Assembly (NCBI GenBank): GCA_039545275.1
Contig: BCHS01000006.1
Coordinates: 372,001 to 436,000 of the forward strand
Direction: 5' to 3'
Length of the DNA: 64,000 nucleotides
Source: Pseudomicrostroma phylloplanum
Lineage: Eukaryota > Basidiomycota > Exobasidiomycetes > Microstromatales
A program made the translations under genes and the position numbers. The notes beneath the pieces were generated by a model. The model had not been told where the DNA came from and searched no databases. It saw only the letters and a list, made by a program, of their open reading frames with translations. Numbering within the stretch: the stretch's first letter is position 1; every line of letters starts with the position of its first letter. Shown here piece by piece: positions 1 to 9,713 of the stretch.

Positions 1-1623
1 CGAGGATGACGGCGGGGCGCAGCTTGCCGATGTGGCCCGTGGACCCTGATGCATCAGCGAGGTAGGATTAACAACGATGAGCATAACTGTCCGCGTGGAG
101 AGGTCAGGCTGCGACTGAGCTCGTCGAGAGCAGAGGCGAACCGAGCTTTGTAGGGTGGGGCAGATCGACTGACCGAAGACGAGTGCGATGCTGTACCCTT
201 GCGGGCGTCAGTTTGTCCGGCCCGTTGGCGACGGAAAGGAGAGGACGTGGAGTAGGTGTAGGTCGATGGCCACGGGGGTCGCAGCGAGGAGGACGAGTGA
301 AAGGCTATAGAGGGTACAAGTAGGCCGTCGTGGATGAGGCTCCAGAGTGTCCCACGCAGCTTCCTTTTCACCTGGTCGTGTCGTGTGGGCGGGCGCTGCT
401 CAGCAGTTGGTCTCTGAGCACCCGAAGTCGCAACGGAGGCCTCGGGCCCCTTCGGCCCGTCCTGCCGCGGAAGGGCGCTGCCGCCGGGCGCCATCCACGA
501 TGCACCGAAGCTGTTGGTTGGGCCCCACACCTGGCAAGCAGTGATTGCTGCCTGCACCCCTCCTCCCTCACCTTCATGGTGTAGGCCTTTGCGGCCGCCA
601 ATGGCTTGAGGCCCATTCATCTCTCCCTCGCTTAGCTTCGCGCCTGAGCGGGAACTCCGCTCTGTACCGAGGGGCGTGCGGGCGTCTGAAAGTTACCTTG
701 CGGCTGAGCAGCGCTCAGTAGTCCGTGCCCGAAGTTGCTCTTTCCGAGGCGAGATTTCTGTATCATCTTTGCCGCCGTAAGCAATACCCGAGACCTTCGC
801 TGAGCTTTCGGCGCAAATCGCCCCGCGATGCTGAATCTAATGACCGTCGTACGAGGATGGCAGTCTCACCTCCATCGATTTGTGATGAGCCTGAAACTCG
901 CGCAGCAGCATCGGCACCGATGGATTCCACGTGAAGAGGGTCAGCGAGACTGTCGTGGGGTGGAAGTAGAAATCAGGGAATGTCCGATCGCGGAGAGCTG
1001 AACACCAAGAGAACAATAGATGTGATACTGGTGGTGGTAGATGCTGAGCAAGAAAGATTGCTGGCCCTCAGTACGAACATCTTACCCAGGCTGGGTTCTC
1101 CACTGTTCACGGGACGCCCTCTTTCGCGGCGATGCCCTATCGAGGCGTAGCAACTTTCGAGCCCCCTCTTCTTGCCGCCGGTCGTAAACGCTCTGCTCGC
1201 GGAACTGGAGTGCCGCGCCCCGACCGCGGCCAACTCCCTCGCATCCGCGGACGCCTGCAGGCCGTACAACCCGGACCGCCATGCTTGCATTTGGACATCG
1301 CCTTAAGATTGAAGTCGTCGGCATCGGGATCAGCGCCCACTGTAAACGCCTGGAGAGATGTGTGCGTATGTGCGGGTACGCGCAACAGGTCGGGTCGGAC
1401 ATACCGGTCAAAGGCTGCCTTGGGCTGTATAGTCACTCGGGTGCAGGCGTGATCGGCCAGGTAGAGCAGTGCGGAAGATCATGAGGCAAGAGGGCAGAAT
1501 AACTGATGGTTTCAATGCCAGGATGACCACTATGTCATTGCAAGGCTCTACTGCTTTCGACATATCCTCGGTGGAAGAGTACACAAATAGACGGAAATGT
1601 ACGAACACTGTCCCCATCTTGAG
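1..1623. other. Left-edge region without a confident gene
   Basis: Several open frames of 60-190 codons overlap on both strands, but none shows a recognisable domain, a clean start or convincing splice partners. They are rich in Arg, Ser and Pro, as expected for shadow frames in GC-rich DNA. A minus-strand exon could start near position 53 and run off the edge, but I cannot name it. The 3' end of the neighbouring transporter gene lies at 1624, so part of this region is probably its downstream flank. Confidence 0.5.
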
Positions 1624-3647
1624 CTACATCGTCGATGCTACACTCCACTTGCCTCGAGCTCGAATCTTGTGTCCAAAGATGAAGAAGAGGTAGGGTATGG
1701 GGATCATTACCACTGACACAAAGGCGAAGAGACTCAGTCCCCATTCGAAGCCGAGTGCCTCGATCTCTGGCCGTATGAAGAGGGGGAAGGTAGCCGCAAA
1801 GACGGAGCGCAGGAAAGTGTTAGCCGCGACTGCACTGGCTCCCCATGTCTGTGGAAAGTGAAATGGCAAATTGGGAAGGAAGAGGATGCGAAAAGCATCA
1901 GCAACGGTACTCGGGTGTTACTCGCCCTCTCTCTCGCTCCGACCTACTTGGAACGTATCAATGAGATAGTTGAGAGCTGCCTGGAAGATTGCAAAGAAGC
2001 CACACCCAAAGAGGGCACAAGCGATGATCTGCGCACTTGGATGCACCGGTGCCGGAGTCCAAGCAAAGATCCAGAGACCTCCGCTGAGGCAAAGACTGCC
2101 AATCATCATTGGCGGCAACCTAGCCTCGGGCACTGCTTTGCCGGCGTTGGCTTCCAGCCGTCGAATATAGTACAGCTGATTACCGATGTTGATCCCTGCC
2201 GCGGTGAAAATTCCCACAAGGACTGCGACGAACGGCAAAGAGCCCAAGACGGGAGGCCAACCGCGAATGTCCTGGAAGGCAATGGGAATAGACTCCAGCA
2301 GAGAATACAGCAATCCATAAACGAAGGAGGCATAGAGAGCAACCAGCAAACAGATCGGTGTGCCTAGCAATTGGAACGGTCTGACGAGGTATTTTACGGC
2401 AAGCTCGTTGAATGTAATGTCCCACTCCTCGTGCTTGGCGTGAAGAGCCCAATTGCCGGTAGCGGTGCGGAGCTTGCGCGCCTTGTACTTGAGCAGCACC
2501 GGCGAGTAACTCTCGTCTATCAGGACGACGTCGGCTAGCAGGATGGCTGCCTTCATTATGCCCGTTAGAAACTCTGTCCATCTCCAGCTTAGCCCACCTT
2601 CAACCAATGCCGATCCAACGAGCGGACCCAGAGTTGGGCCGCCCACGACGGCCAGGGCGTACAAGACCAAGGCCCGACCCCTCTGAGCAGGGGCGAAGAG
2701 GTCTCCTAGGACACCACCTGTATTAGTGATGGGCGCAGAGCCAAAGAAACCAGAAAAAAATCGGGTGACGAGGATGGACTGAATGTCTTTGGAAGCCCCC
2801 GTCGCGAAAGTGAAGCACATTGAGATGAAGAAGGGTATCAGCACAGCTGGCTTTCTTCCGTAGATCTCACCTGTATGCGGGAAACAGAAGGGGGCGGTGA
2901 GTCTCGTATCAATGCTCGCTCACGTCCTGCATCACGCCACTCACTGAGTGGCGCCCAGAGTAGAGGTCCTACTCCGAAGCCAAGCAACATCATCGTCAAG
3001 CCTAGTGTGGCAACGTATGTGCTCACAGCGAATTCTGTTTCAATCGGCTGCAAAGCCGCCGAGAAGACGGACGAATCAAACGTCACTGTACCCGTGGTTA
3101 TGCCGAAGAGTGCGACTGCTACCCACTTCTTCCTAGGGGCCCAATTTATGGCCCTGTATGGGTCGTCGAGGCCGTCAAAATCGACGATGCAGTCGGGTCC
3201 AGTCACCTGACGCTCTAGCCGATGCGTGAATTCCCTGTCATCACGAGGGTCCCGCCCTCTGAGCCTCGAGACGCTCCTCTGGACCACCGATTTAGCCGTC
3301 GAAGCATTGCGGTGTAAACTTGGCCGAACTCCCTGAGTGTGCTGTTGCTTCTCTGTATCTTCTGTGACTTTGATCCGAGTAGCGATGGGATGACTGGGGT
3401 TGCTGATGGGACAAACAGAGTCGTTGAGAGAGCAGATTTTACTCATTCGCGGCCGGCCTCTGCCCACTCTATCGTCAAGTGGACCAATGCCATCATCGTC
3501 GTCGGGCGTGACGGGTGAGCTGTCTCTTGGCGTTGCTACAGCGGTCGTCGCTGTAGTCGTTGGCCCAGAAGGAGGACTCCTTTGCGTCGAGGAATCATCA
3601 GTGGCGGCCCTGTAAGCTGGGCTTTGATAGGGTTCATGGTGCGGCAT
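1624..3647 (-). CDS. MFS transporter, DHA1 polyamine/drug exporter type
   Basis: Predicted exons are 2945-3647, 1948-2870 and 1624-1848, with introns of 74 and 99 nt; the spliced frame is 616 codons. The first ~190 residues are a hydrophilic, Ser/Pro-rich cytosolic tail. The motif DPYRAINWAPRKKW then leads into the first membrane helix, as in fungal TPO/FLR-type drug:H+ antiporters. The loop 2-3 signature PLSEIYGRKP is rebuilt exactly across intron 1, which supports that junction. The last exon restores helix 11 (GASAVAANTFLRS) and ends after a short basic tail. About 12 helices are expected in the plasma membrane. The family exports polyamines, azoles or other toxic small molecules; the substrate cannot be read from sequence. 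The ATG at 3647 is the first in frame. Confidence 0.88.
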
Positions 3648-4460
3648 AGTGGTGTCTCAATGCAGGTGTCAAAGAGTGGTGACGGAATGGAGGTGAGGCA
3701 AGAGGAGGGCAGGGAGAAGTCGTCGGGTGTCGTCCATGACGAGAAGAGCTTGAAGTCAGTCCAGTCAAGGGTTTATGACAACCAACGATCCAGCCGTGAG
3801 GGAGGAGAAACCTGGGTCGGGGCCAAGGGTGGATGCGGGTGGATCACGTCGGCCGAAAGACACTCGGCATCTCCACGCGGCGCGAGAACACTCGGCGTCT
3901 GCAGTTGGGGGCACAATCGCCGCCGGCGCACTTGAAACTTGGCACGGCGCGAGACCCCCGACGAGGGTGTGAGTCGAGTCAACCGCTGCTTGCCCTCACG
4001 CATCTCAAGCATGGGATAGCAGATGGTGCGGTGCGGTGCGGTGCGGAGCCCTCTCTCGACTACAACTACCACTGAAAAGATAAGGCTCTGCCAAGATCCA
4101 GAAAACGGTTTACCGTTCGCTCCTTATCTTCCCGCCCCTTTGTGAACACGCTAGGTGAGAACAGGGATCGCCAAGACAAAAAAATAGTATCCGAGATTGA
4201 TTGTGAAAGCGGCCGCCGAGTTCTGGCCTACTCCTGGTGTGACAGACTGACGACTGCAAAGCAAGGCATTGGCGGAACAACTCCCAAGCGGCGTGCGTCG
4301 ACGACTGTGAAGCTGATCACATAGCGGCCCGAGCCGCTGGTCTCGCTGCCAAGACCCAAAGGTCGGGCCAAGTTCCCCGTCCGAAAGTCGCCGGCAGGGG
4401 AAGAATCTGGGTAGCCAGAGATGCAAATGCTCCCCTTGCGCAGTTGACAGTTGTGCTCGG
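3648..4460. other. Intergenic region between MFS promoter and YTM1 3' end
   Basis: About 0.8 kb with no convincing coding sequence. It should hold the promoter of the transporter (start at 3647, minus strand) and the 3' flank of YTM1. A short pentanucleotide array sits at 4025-4046. Confidence 0.5.
4025..4046. repeat. GGTGC pentanucleotide microsatellite
   Basis: Four perfect copies of GGTGC plus two bases of a fifth, in non-coding DNA between the transporter and YTM1. Such a tract can vary by slippage; no function is implied. Confidence 0.85.
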
Positions 4461-6217
4461 CTACAGAAAGCCCGGCCTTTCGATCCCGATCCCCTCGCCA
4501 CGGAAGACGTTGACCTTGCAGTCCTCGCCTCCTGCTAGCACAACCTGTCCTTCGCAATCCCATGCACTGGCCAACAGCTTCTCCTTGGACCCTCCAATGC
4601 TTGCACCAGCCGTTGCAGCTCCCTGTGGACGGCTCAGAGAGAAAAGCGCCCTGCGCGGCGATCGCGTGTCAAACAACTTCACCACCCCGTCGCCGCTTGC
4701 CGAGCAGAGCAGGTGGGAGGAATGTGGGTGGGAACTGACTGTATACACAGGAGCAGCATGGGCATTGGGAAGCAGGAGTGAAATGTTCGCCGATGCTATC
4801 AGTGGAGCAAAGAGAAAGGTTGGCTTCAGTACTTCACGAGCAGATGACGTAGCTCGTCTCTCGTTCTCCGATGTCCCACTTACCAGATCTCATGTCCCAA
4901 ACGCCAATGCTCCTGTCCATATGTCCGGTTACGCACACGGCTGAGCCTGAGCCACCTACAGCTGATGGGGTCATACTATCCAGACAAAGGATAACCTTGT
5001 CAGACGTCTTTTGGCTCAACTTCGGATTGCCACCCTGGGTCGCGCCAAAGAGATCCCATTCGATAACCCTGCCGTCGTAGCCAGCCGAATAGGCAACGTC
5101 GGATGAAGACTTGGCAAAAACAGCCTGAGATACTCGGGCGTTATTCGAAGGGGCGTATACATCGGTGTTGAGGAGTGCTGGTGCAGAGTGCCACAACAGA
5201 GCGGAAGGCCTTTGAGCTTGAGAAGGTGAGGAGGAAGCCTTGCCATTGATGCCCTTCCGCCGCTTGCGCTTCGCATCTTCGTCTGCCAGGCCATCTCCCT
5301 CTGCAGCTTCTGAGGAGGCCTGAACATCCACTATCTTCCAGTATCCTACGCTGCCATCTCGACTAGCGCTGAGAAGAGCCTCTCCATCTTGTGAAACCGA
5401 AAGGCTAGTCAATGCCGATGGGGCCAGGTCCACTCTGCCCGTTCCCAATTCAGCGTTGGCTGCCGGGGCATGAACACCATACCACAACTGCTTTGGAGAG
5501 GCAGTGTGCATCTGTCCCGGGGCGTCGACAGTGGCATTGGCCTCAGGCATCGAGAAGACCCGCACAGTCCCATCCAAAGCGGCTGTGGCTACGCGAGAGG
5601 AGGAGTTCAGCCATCTAGCGTCGACTAATGACTGGGCTGACGAGCCCATTGAGACGACTCTGTGAGTGAGTAGTGCCTCTTGCGGGGAAGCGTAGGAAAA
5701 GAGGCGAATGCAGGAATCGTAGGAAGCAGTCAGGAAGATGCTGGGAGGAGACCAGAACGTCGCGAAATTAGTTTGACGACCTCACATTGCGTTCTCGAGA
5801 GTCCTCTACTCACCCATCCCTGCTAGCGTCAATGCTGGCTACCCAGTCGTCGTGCTCGAAAGCGCCTGCCCACTTGGGAGGTAGCGTGGACTTGATATAC
5901 TCGAGTTCGATCCCCTCTTCAACCGTCTTGCCATTTTTGTCCAGCCAGGATTCAAGGGACTCTCTCAGAAGCTCTCCATCTACGATGAAATCGAAGGGGA
6001 TCGTGGAAGAAAGACTGGTGGACTGCGCTAGTAGGCGGTTCACGAGAGTGGAGAGATGTGCACGGGAGAAGTTGGTTGGGACCAAGTAGGAAATGGGCGG
6101 GAGAGAGAGATCTGGGATCGACGTCTTGAGGGTGAGGGGGACCTGCTGCTGTTGCTGTTGTGGGGGCACAGTAACTTTGGAGGACGATGCCTCTGCCGAT
6201 ACTGGGAGAGAAGCCAT
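4461..6217 (-). CDS. YTM1: Ribosome biogenesis WD40 protein YTM1 (WDR12)
   Basis: Exons 5814-6217, 4884-5740 and 4461-4795 (introns 73 and 88 nt) give 531 residues. Residues ~25-115 form the NLE domain (VPTNFSRAHLSTLVNRLL, then PFDFIVDGELLRESL), which in this family binds the MIDAS domain of the AAA ATPase Rea1/Mdn1. WD40 blades follow from ~120, with WD-type endings such as GVWDMR, KLFDTRS and KVNVFRG. Ytm1 works with Erb1 and Nop7 in the PeBoW complex, needed in the nucleolus for 27S pre-rRNA processing and 60S assembly. Both junctions restore blades in frame (ASRDG|IFLTASYDSC and WDMRS|ASANISLL). A lysine/arginine stretch (KRKRRKG) inside the propeller could act in nuclear import. The start at 6217 fits the normal family N-terminus after a short poly-Gln tract. 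Confidence 0.93.
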
Positions 6218-6699
6218 GCTGTGAAGATGTTGCGAGGGGCAGAGGCCTGAGCTACGAGTATGTGTTGCAGAGGAAGGAGTGCCTTGTGGGCGAGGCAAAA
6301 GTCCAAGGAGGGAAGCGCCAAATTTGTCTCTTTCCGCTCCGACGTGGGCCACAGTCGGCCCGACTCGCGGCCCCCGCGTGCGGACGTCCGGTCCGACACC
6401 TGGCTCTGACACAAGACGCTTCCTATCCTCCCCGCACTCTTGCACTACGAGTTCTGCGGTGACCCACACTCGTCCCCCCTGGGTAGATGCTTATCGCTCG
6501 CAGAAGAGTGTTCCTCCGCCTCAGTCCTCCCCCTCGTCTTCCACCACGCCTCGGTCCGGCTCATCACCACTCACATAGCTTTACACAGACTCACGCCGCT
6601 TCCCCTCCTTACGAATATATTCGACCTGCTGCTCCACAAGCTCCAACAGTAACCGCTCCTGTAGTCACAGCATCTTTACGGAACCTCGTCCCGCCAATC
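6218..6699. promoter_or_regulatory. Divergent promoter region between YTM1 and the twinfilin-PLPHP gene
   Basis: A 482-bp stretch separates the two divergent start codons, so both promoters and 5' leaders must lie here. The open frame of the downstream gene extends upstream of its ATG (6700) to about 6487, but that extension is low-complexity and looks like leader. I saw no clear TATA box. Confidence 0.55.
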
Positions 6700-9555
6700 A
6701 TGACCTCGTTTCAGCTCGAAGACCCGATCAAGGAAGCGTTCCAGTCAGCCACTGCCTCCAAGACTGCCCCAGACGTCCGAACACTTTTGGTACAAACTAG
6801 CGCGTCAGGCAAATCGCTCAGCTTGACCGACACACTGTCGGCTTTGCAGAGCGACAAAGAGGACTTTGCGCCACAGCTCACCAGGGCCTTTGGCGAGGAG
6901 CCCAACCGGAGCGGCTACGCTCTCTATCGTCTCGACTCACAGGCAGCCAACGGTGACTGGGAATGGCTCTGCATCGCTTACCAACCAGAGGGCGCTAAAG
7001 TCAAGGAGAAGATGCAGTACGTTAAGACTCGTACGGCGCTCCTGAACGTCCTCAACGAACAGCACTTCATCGAGACCATTTATGCCACCTCGGCATCAGA
7101 CTTCCACTTTCCCGCAAAGCTGCGGAATGCTAGGAAGCACGATTACCAGAACCCTCAGCTCAAGACGGCCGGGAAGACTGCTTCGGAGGCGGCTGGCACT
7201 GACGCTGGTGGGGCCAAGAGAAACTTCGGCCAGTTCACGGGCAACTCAGCTGGATCACACTCGGCCGCAAGGGCTCACGAGTCGTCCGACCCAACTTCGG
7301 GGCCTGCTGCAGTGTCATCGGCTCCTGCAAATGTGATTGCCCGCGCCGCAGACTCTCCCGCCAAGATAGAGGAGAGCAAGCCAGCTGTGACACACCTCGC
7401 TCCTGCTGACCAATCTGGTGTCGTCGCAAAGGGCCAAGAGCAAGGTCCTGTCTCTGATAGTAGCTCTCTTGAACAAGAAAGTAGTCAGACAGCCGTCGAA
7501 AGGATTTCCGCGGCAGCCACGAGAGGGGGAGCTCCCCTGGAGCACGTTGCTACCGCAGCATCGCCCTCGGGAGCGACAACGAAACAAGTCGGCGAGGTTT
7601 TGACAGACGAACATCAGGAGGAAGAAGAAGCGGGCTCAATCGCTCCCTCTGCCCAAGCCCATCTACCACCTATGGATGTCTCGTCAGGAGTGCTCACACA
7701 AGCAAGGAATGAGGGAGATTGTGAGGCAAGGTCGGTATCACAGGACACTGAGGACCAGGGTTTGGCTTCCATGAACCAAGCAGATGAGCTCGCTACCGAT
7801 CTTGATGAGCAAGCTCTGGCCGAGAGTAAGGCTCCCGAAGAGCCACCTTCTCGTTCCGCATTAGACTCAGATTCGCCTCAGGAGCTGTCCCAACCTCAAA
7901 TCCCTTCACCGGAACTCGCCAAGCAGCAGCTGCATGATGATAACGTCCCTGTATCCAAGGCCAAGTCGCAAACCGAGCTTGATGAGCTTGCTTGCCTGCC
8001 TGAATCGTCAGCATTAACGTCCTCCGCTGGTGCTTCCCCATCAAAATCTTTCTCGTCTGCAAAGTCCCACGTCAAGTCGCAGGGCTATCAGAATGGTCAC
8101 AGCGGACAGACCGGCATTGGTGGAGGTGGCGGCAGAGAGAACGAAGGATCTTTCAGCTTCACCTTACCGAAGACATACAAGTGGACCAGTGAAGCAGAAT
8201 CCGCCCTCTCTGGTCTCGCTGAGCGTGCTTCTGGCTCGTCAGAGCACAACTTCGTCTCCCTCTCCCTGGTTGCATCCACTTGTGCAGCTCATCAAATAGA
8301 GCTAGCCTCGCCGCCGCGTTTCCTCACACCTGGAGACCTTCAGGCAGCCCTCACAAGCATGGTCAGCGAGTCTACTGGCATCACATTCGCCTTCTATCGC
8401 TATCCCTGTAAGGCCGAAGATACGAGGGCTGTATTTATGTACACAGAGGCGCCCCGTGGCGATTCTGCCGCTCAAAAGACTATTTATGCGAACAGCCTCG
8501 AGCCTATCCGCCGGAAGGCGGCCGAGTTGACTAGCCTCGACGTCGAGCGGGACGGCGTAAATGCTTTGTATGGCCCGTATCCTCGTCCGATGCCAGACCA
8601 AGCTGAAGATGTGTCTTCGCGCATCGAATCCGTGAAGTATAGGGTAGAGGAAGCTTCTAAGGCTGCTGGTCGCTCCAAAGCACCACGGCTGGTAGCGGTT
8701 TCTAAGCTCCATCCGCCTTCATCAATCCTTGCCGCCTACGTCCACGCGAAGCAGACGCACTTTGGAGAGAATTATGTGCAGGAGATGATGGACAAAGCCA
8801 AAGTATTGCCTCCGGACATCAGGTGGCACTTTGTAGGAGGACTGCAGAGCAACAAGGGCAAGATGTTGGCTTCCGTACCTAATCTATACCTTCTCGAAAC
8901 GCTGGATTCGATCAAAGCTGCCAATGTCCTGGAGAAGGCCCTTTCTTCACCCGATGCTGTCCATCGTGACGAGCCTCTGAGAGTATATCTGCAAGTCAAT
9001 ACAAGCGGAGAGGAAGTCAAGAGCGGTCTGCCTCCCCTGACGAAAGATGCAGGAGGGACAGAAGACGGCAAGGAGGAGCCGCTCCTAGAGCTGGCGAAAC
9101 ACGTCATCACCAAGTGTCCGAATTTGATCCTCTCTGGTTTGATGACGATCGGATCTGCCGCCAACTCATCGGCAGATGCTGCCGCCACAAGTCGCGACGA
9201 AGCCCTGTGTGCCAACCCGGACTTTGCCAAGCTGTTTGAGTCGCGCCGGCTTCTGGTCCAGAGATTGCGCTGCGCCGATCTCGAGAGTTCGTCTTACCCT
9301 GACCTATTGGCGGAAGAAGGCGGAGAGGATGGCGCATTAGAGCTCAGTATGGGCATGACTGCCGACTTTCCCATTGCCATTGCCGCTGGTAGCGATAACG
9401 TTCGCATCGGCACAGACTGCTTTGGTGTCCGCCCAGGCACGAGAGAAGAGGCGAAAAAGGCCATGGAAGGGGAAATCAACATGGACGTTGGAGCTGCAAA
9501 TCCTCTCCTCGGTGAGAAAGGTTTCGCAAGACCCAAACGACCAGGAGGTCGGTAG
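6700..9555 (+). CDS. Fusion of twinfilin-like (two ADF-H domains) and PLP-homeostasis protein (YggS/PLPBP)
   Basis: One uninterrupted frame of 951 codons. Residues ~5-150 form an ADF-homology domain (SGYALYRLDS, WLCIAYQPEGAKVKEKMQYV). Residues ~150-480 are a Ser/Ala/Glu-rich linker, and ~482-620 a second ADF-H domain (FAFYRYPCKAEDTRAVFMYT). This is twinfilin architecture: actin-monomer binding and barbed-end capping at cortical actin. From ~631 to the end the protein is a complete YggS/PROSC/Ybl036c homologue, with the cofactor lysine in LVAVSKLHP (K669), HFGENYVQEM, WHFVGGLQSNKGK, VNTSGEEVKSG, LSMGMTADFPIAI and NVRIGTDCFG. That family binds pyridoxal 5'-phosphate and guards its cellular level. 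No stop or usable intron separates the halves. An ATG at 8590 could be an internal start for the second half. The first ATG matching family length is 6700. Confidence 0.85.
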   Translation: MTSFQLEDPIKEAFQSATASKTAPDVRTLLVQTSASGKSLSLTDTLSALQSDKEDFAPQLTRAFGEEPNRSGYALYRLDSQAANGDWEWLCIAYQPEGAKVKEKMQYVKTRTALLNVLNEQHFIETIYATSASDFHFPAKLRNARKHDYQNPQLKTAGKTASEAAGTDAGGAKRNFGQFTGNSAGSHSAARAHESSDPTSGPAAVSSAPANVIARAADSPAKIEESKPAVTHLAPADQSGVVAKGQEQGPVSDSSSLEQESSQTAVERISAAATRGGAPLEHVATAASPSGATTKQVGEVLTDEHQEEEEAGSIAPSAQAHLPPMDVSSGVLTQARNEGDCEARSVSQDTEDQGLASMNQADELATDLDEQALAESKAPEEPPSRSALDSDSPQELSQPQIPSPELAKQQLHDDNVPVSKAKSQTELDELACLPESSALTSSAGASPSKSFSSAKSHVKSQGYQNGHSGQTGIGGGGGRENEGSFSFTLPKTYKWTSEAESALSGLAERASGSSEHNFVSLSLVASTCAAHQIELASPPRFLTPGDLQAALTSMVSESTGITFAFYRYPCKAEDTRAVFMYTEAPRGDSAAQKTIYANSLEPIRRKAAELTSLDVERDGVNALYGPYPRPMPDQAEDVSSRIESVKYRVEEASKAAGRSKAPRLVAVSKLHPPSSILAAYVHAKQTHFGENYVQEMMDKAKVLPPDIRWHFVGGLQSNKGKMLASVPNLYLLETLDSIKAANVLEKALSSPDAVHRDEPLRVYLQVNTSGEEVKSGLPPLTKDAGGTEDGKEEPLLELAKHVITKCPNLILSGLMTIGSAANSSADAAATSRDEALCANPDFAKLFESRRLLVQRLRCADLESSSYPDLLAEEGGEDGALELSMGMTADFPIAIAAGSDNVRIGTDCFGVRPGTREEAKKAMEGEINMDVGAANPLLGEKGFARPKRPGGR

Positions 9556-9713
9556 TGAGGTGTGGGGAGGAGCTGGGTCGCAGTCGATGACACGAAAGCG
9601 GGGCTGGTGTATAGACATGATGCAAAGGTACGATTACAACAACAAACACAGATCGCCTCGCTCAGGCTACTTCCTTAGCAACCTGGCGTCTCCTCCAAAG
9701 ATGTTACTCTCTG

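Noticed and set aside
54..620. 188-codon minus-strand frame at the left edge
   Set aside because: Composition is that of a shadow frame (Arg, Ser, Pro); no domain and overlapping frames of similar length. An exon at 1-53 of a gene running off the edge cannot be tested.
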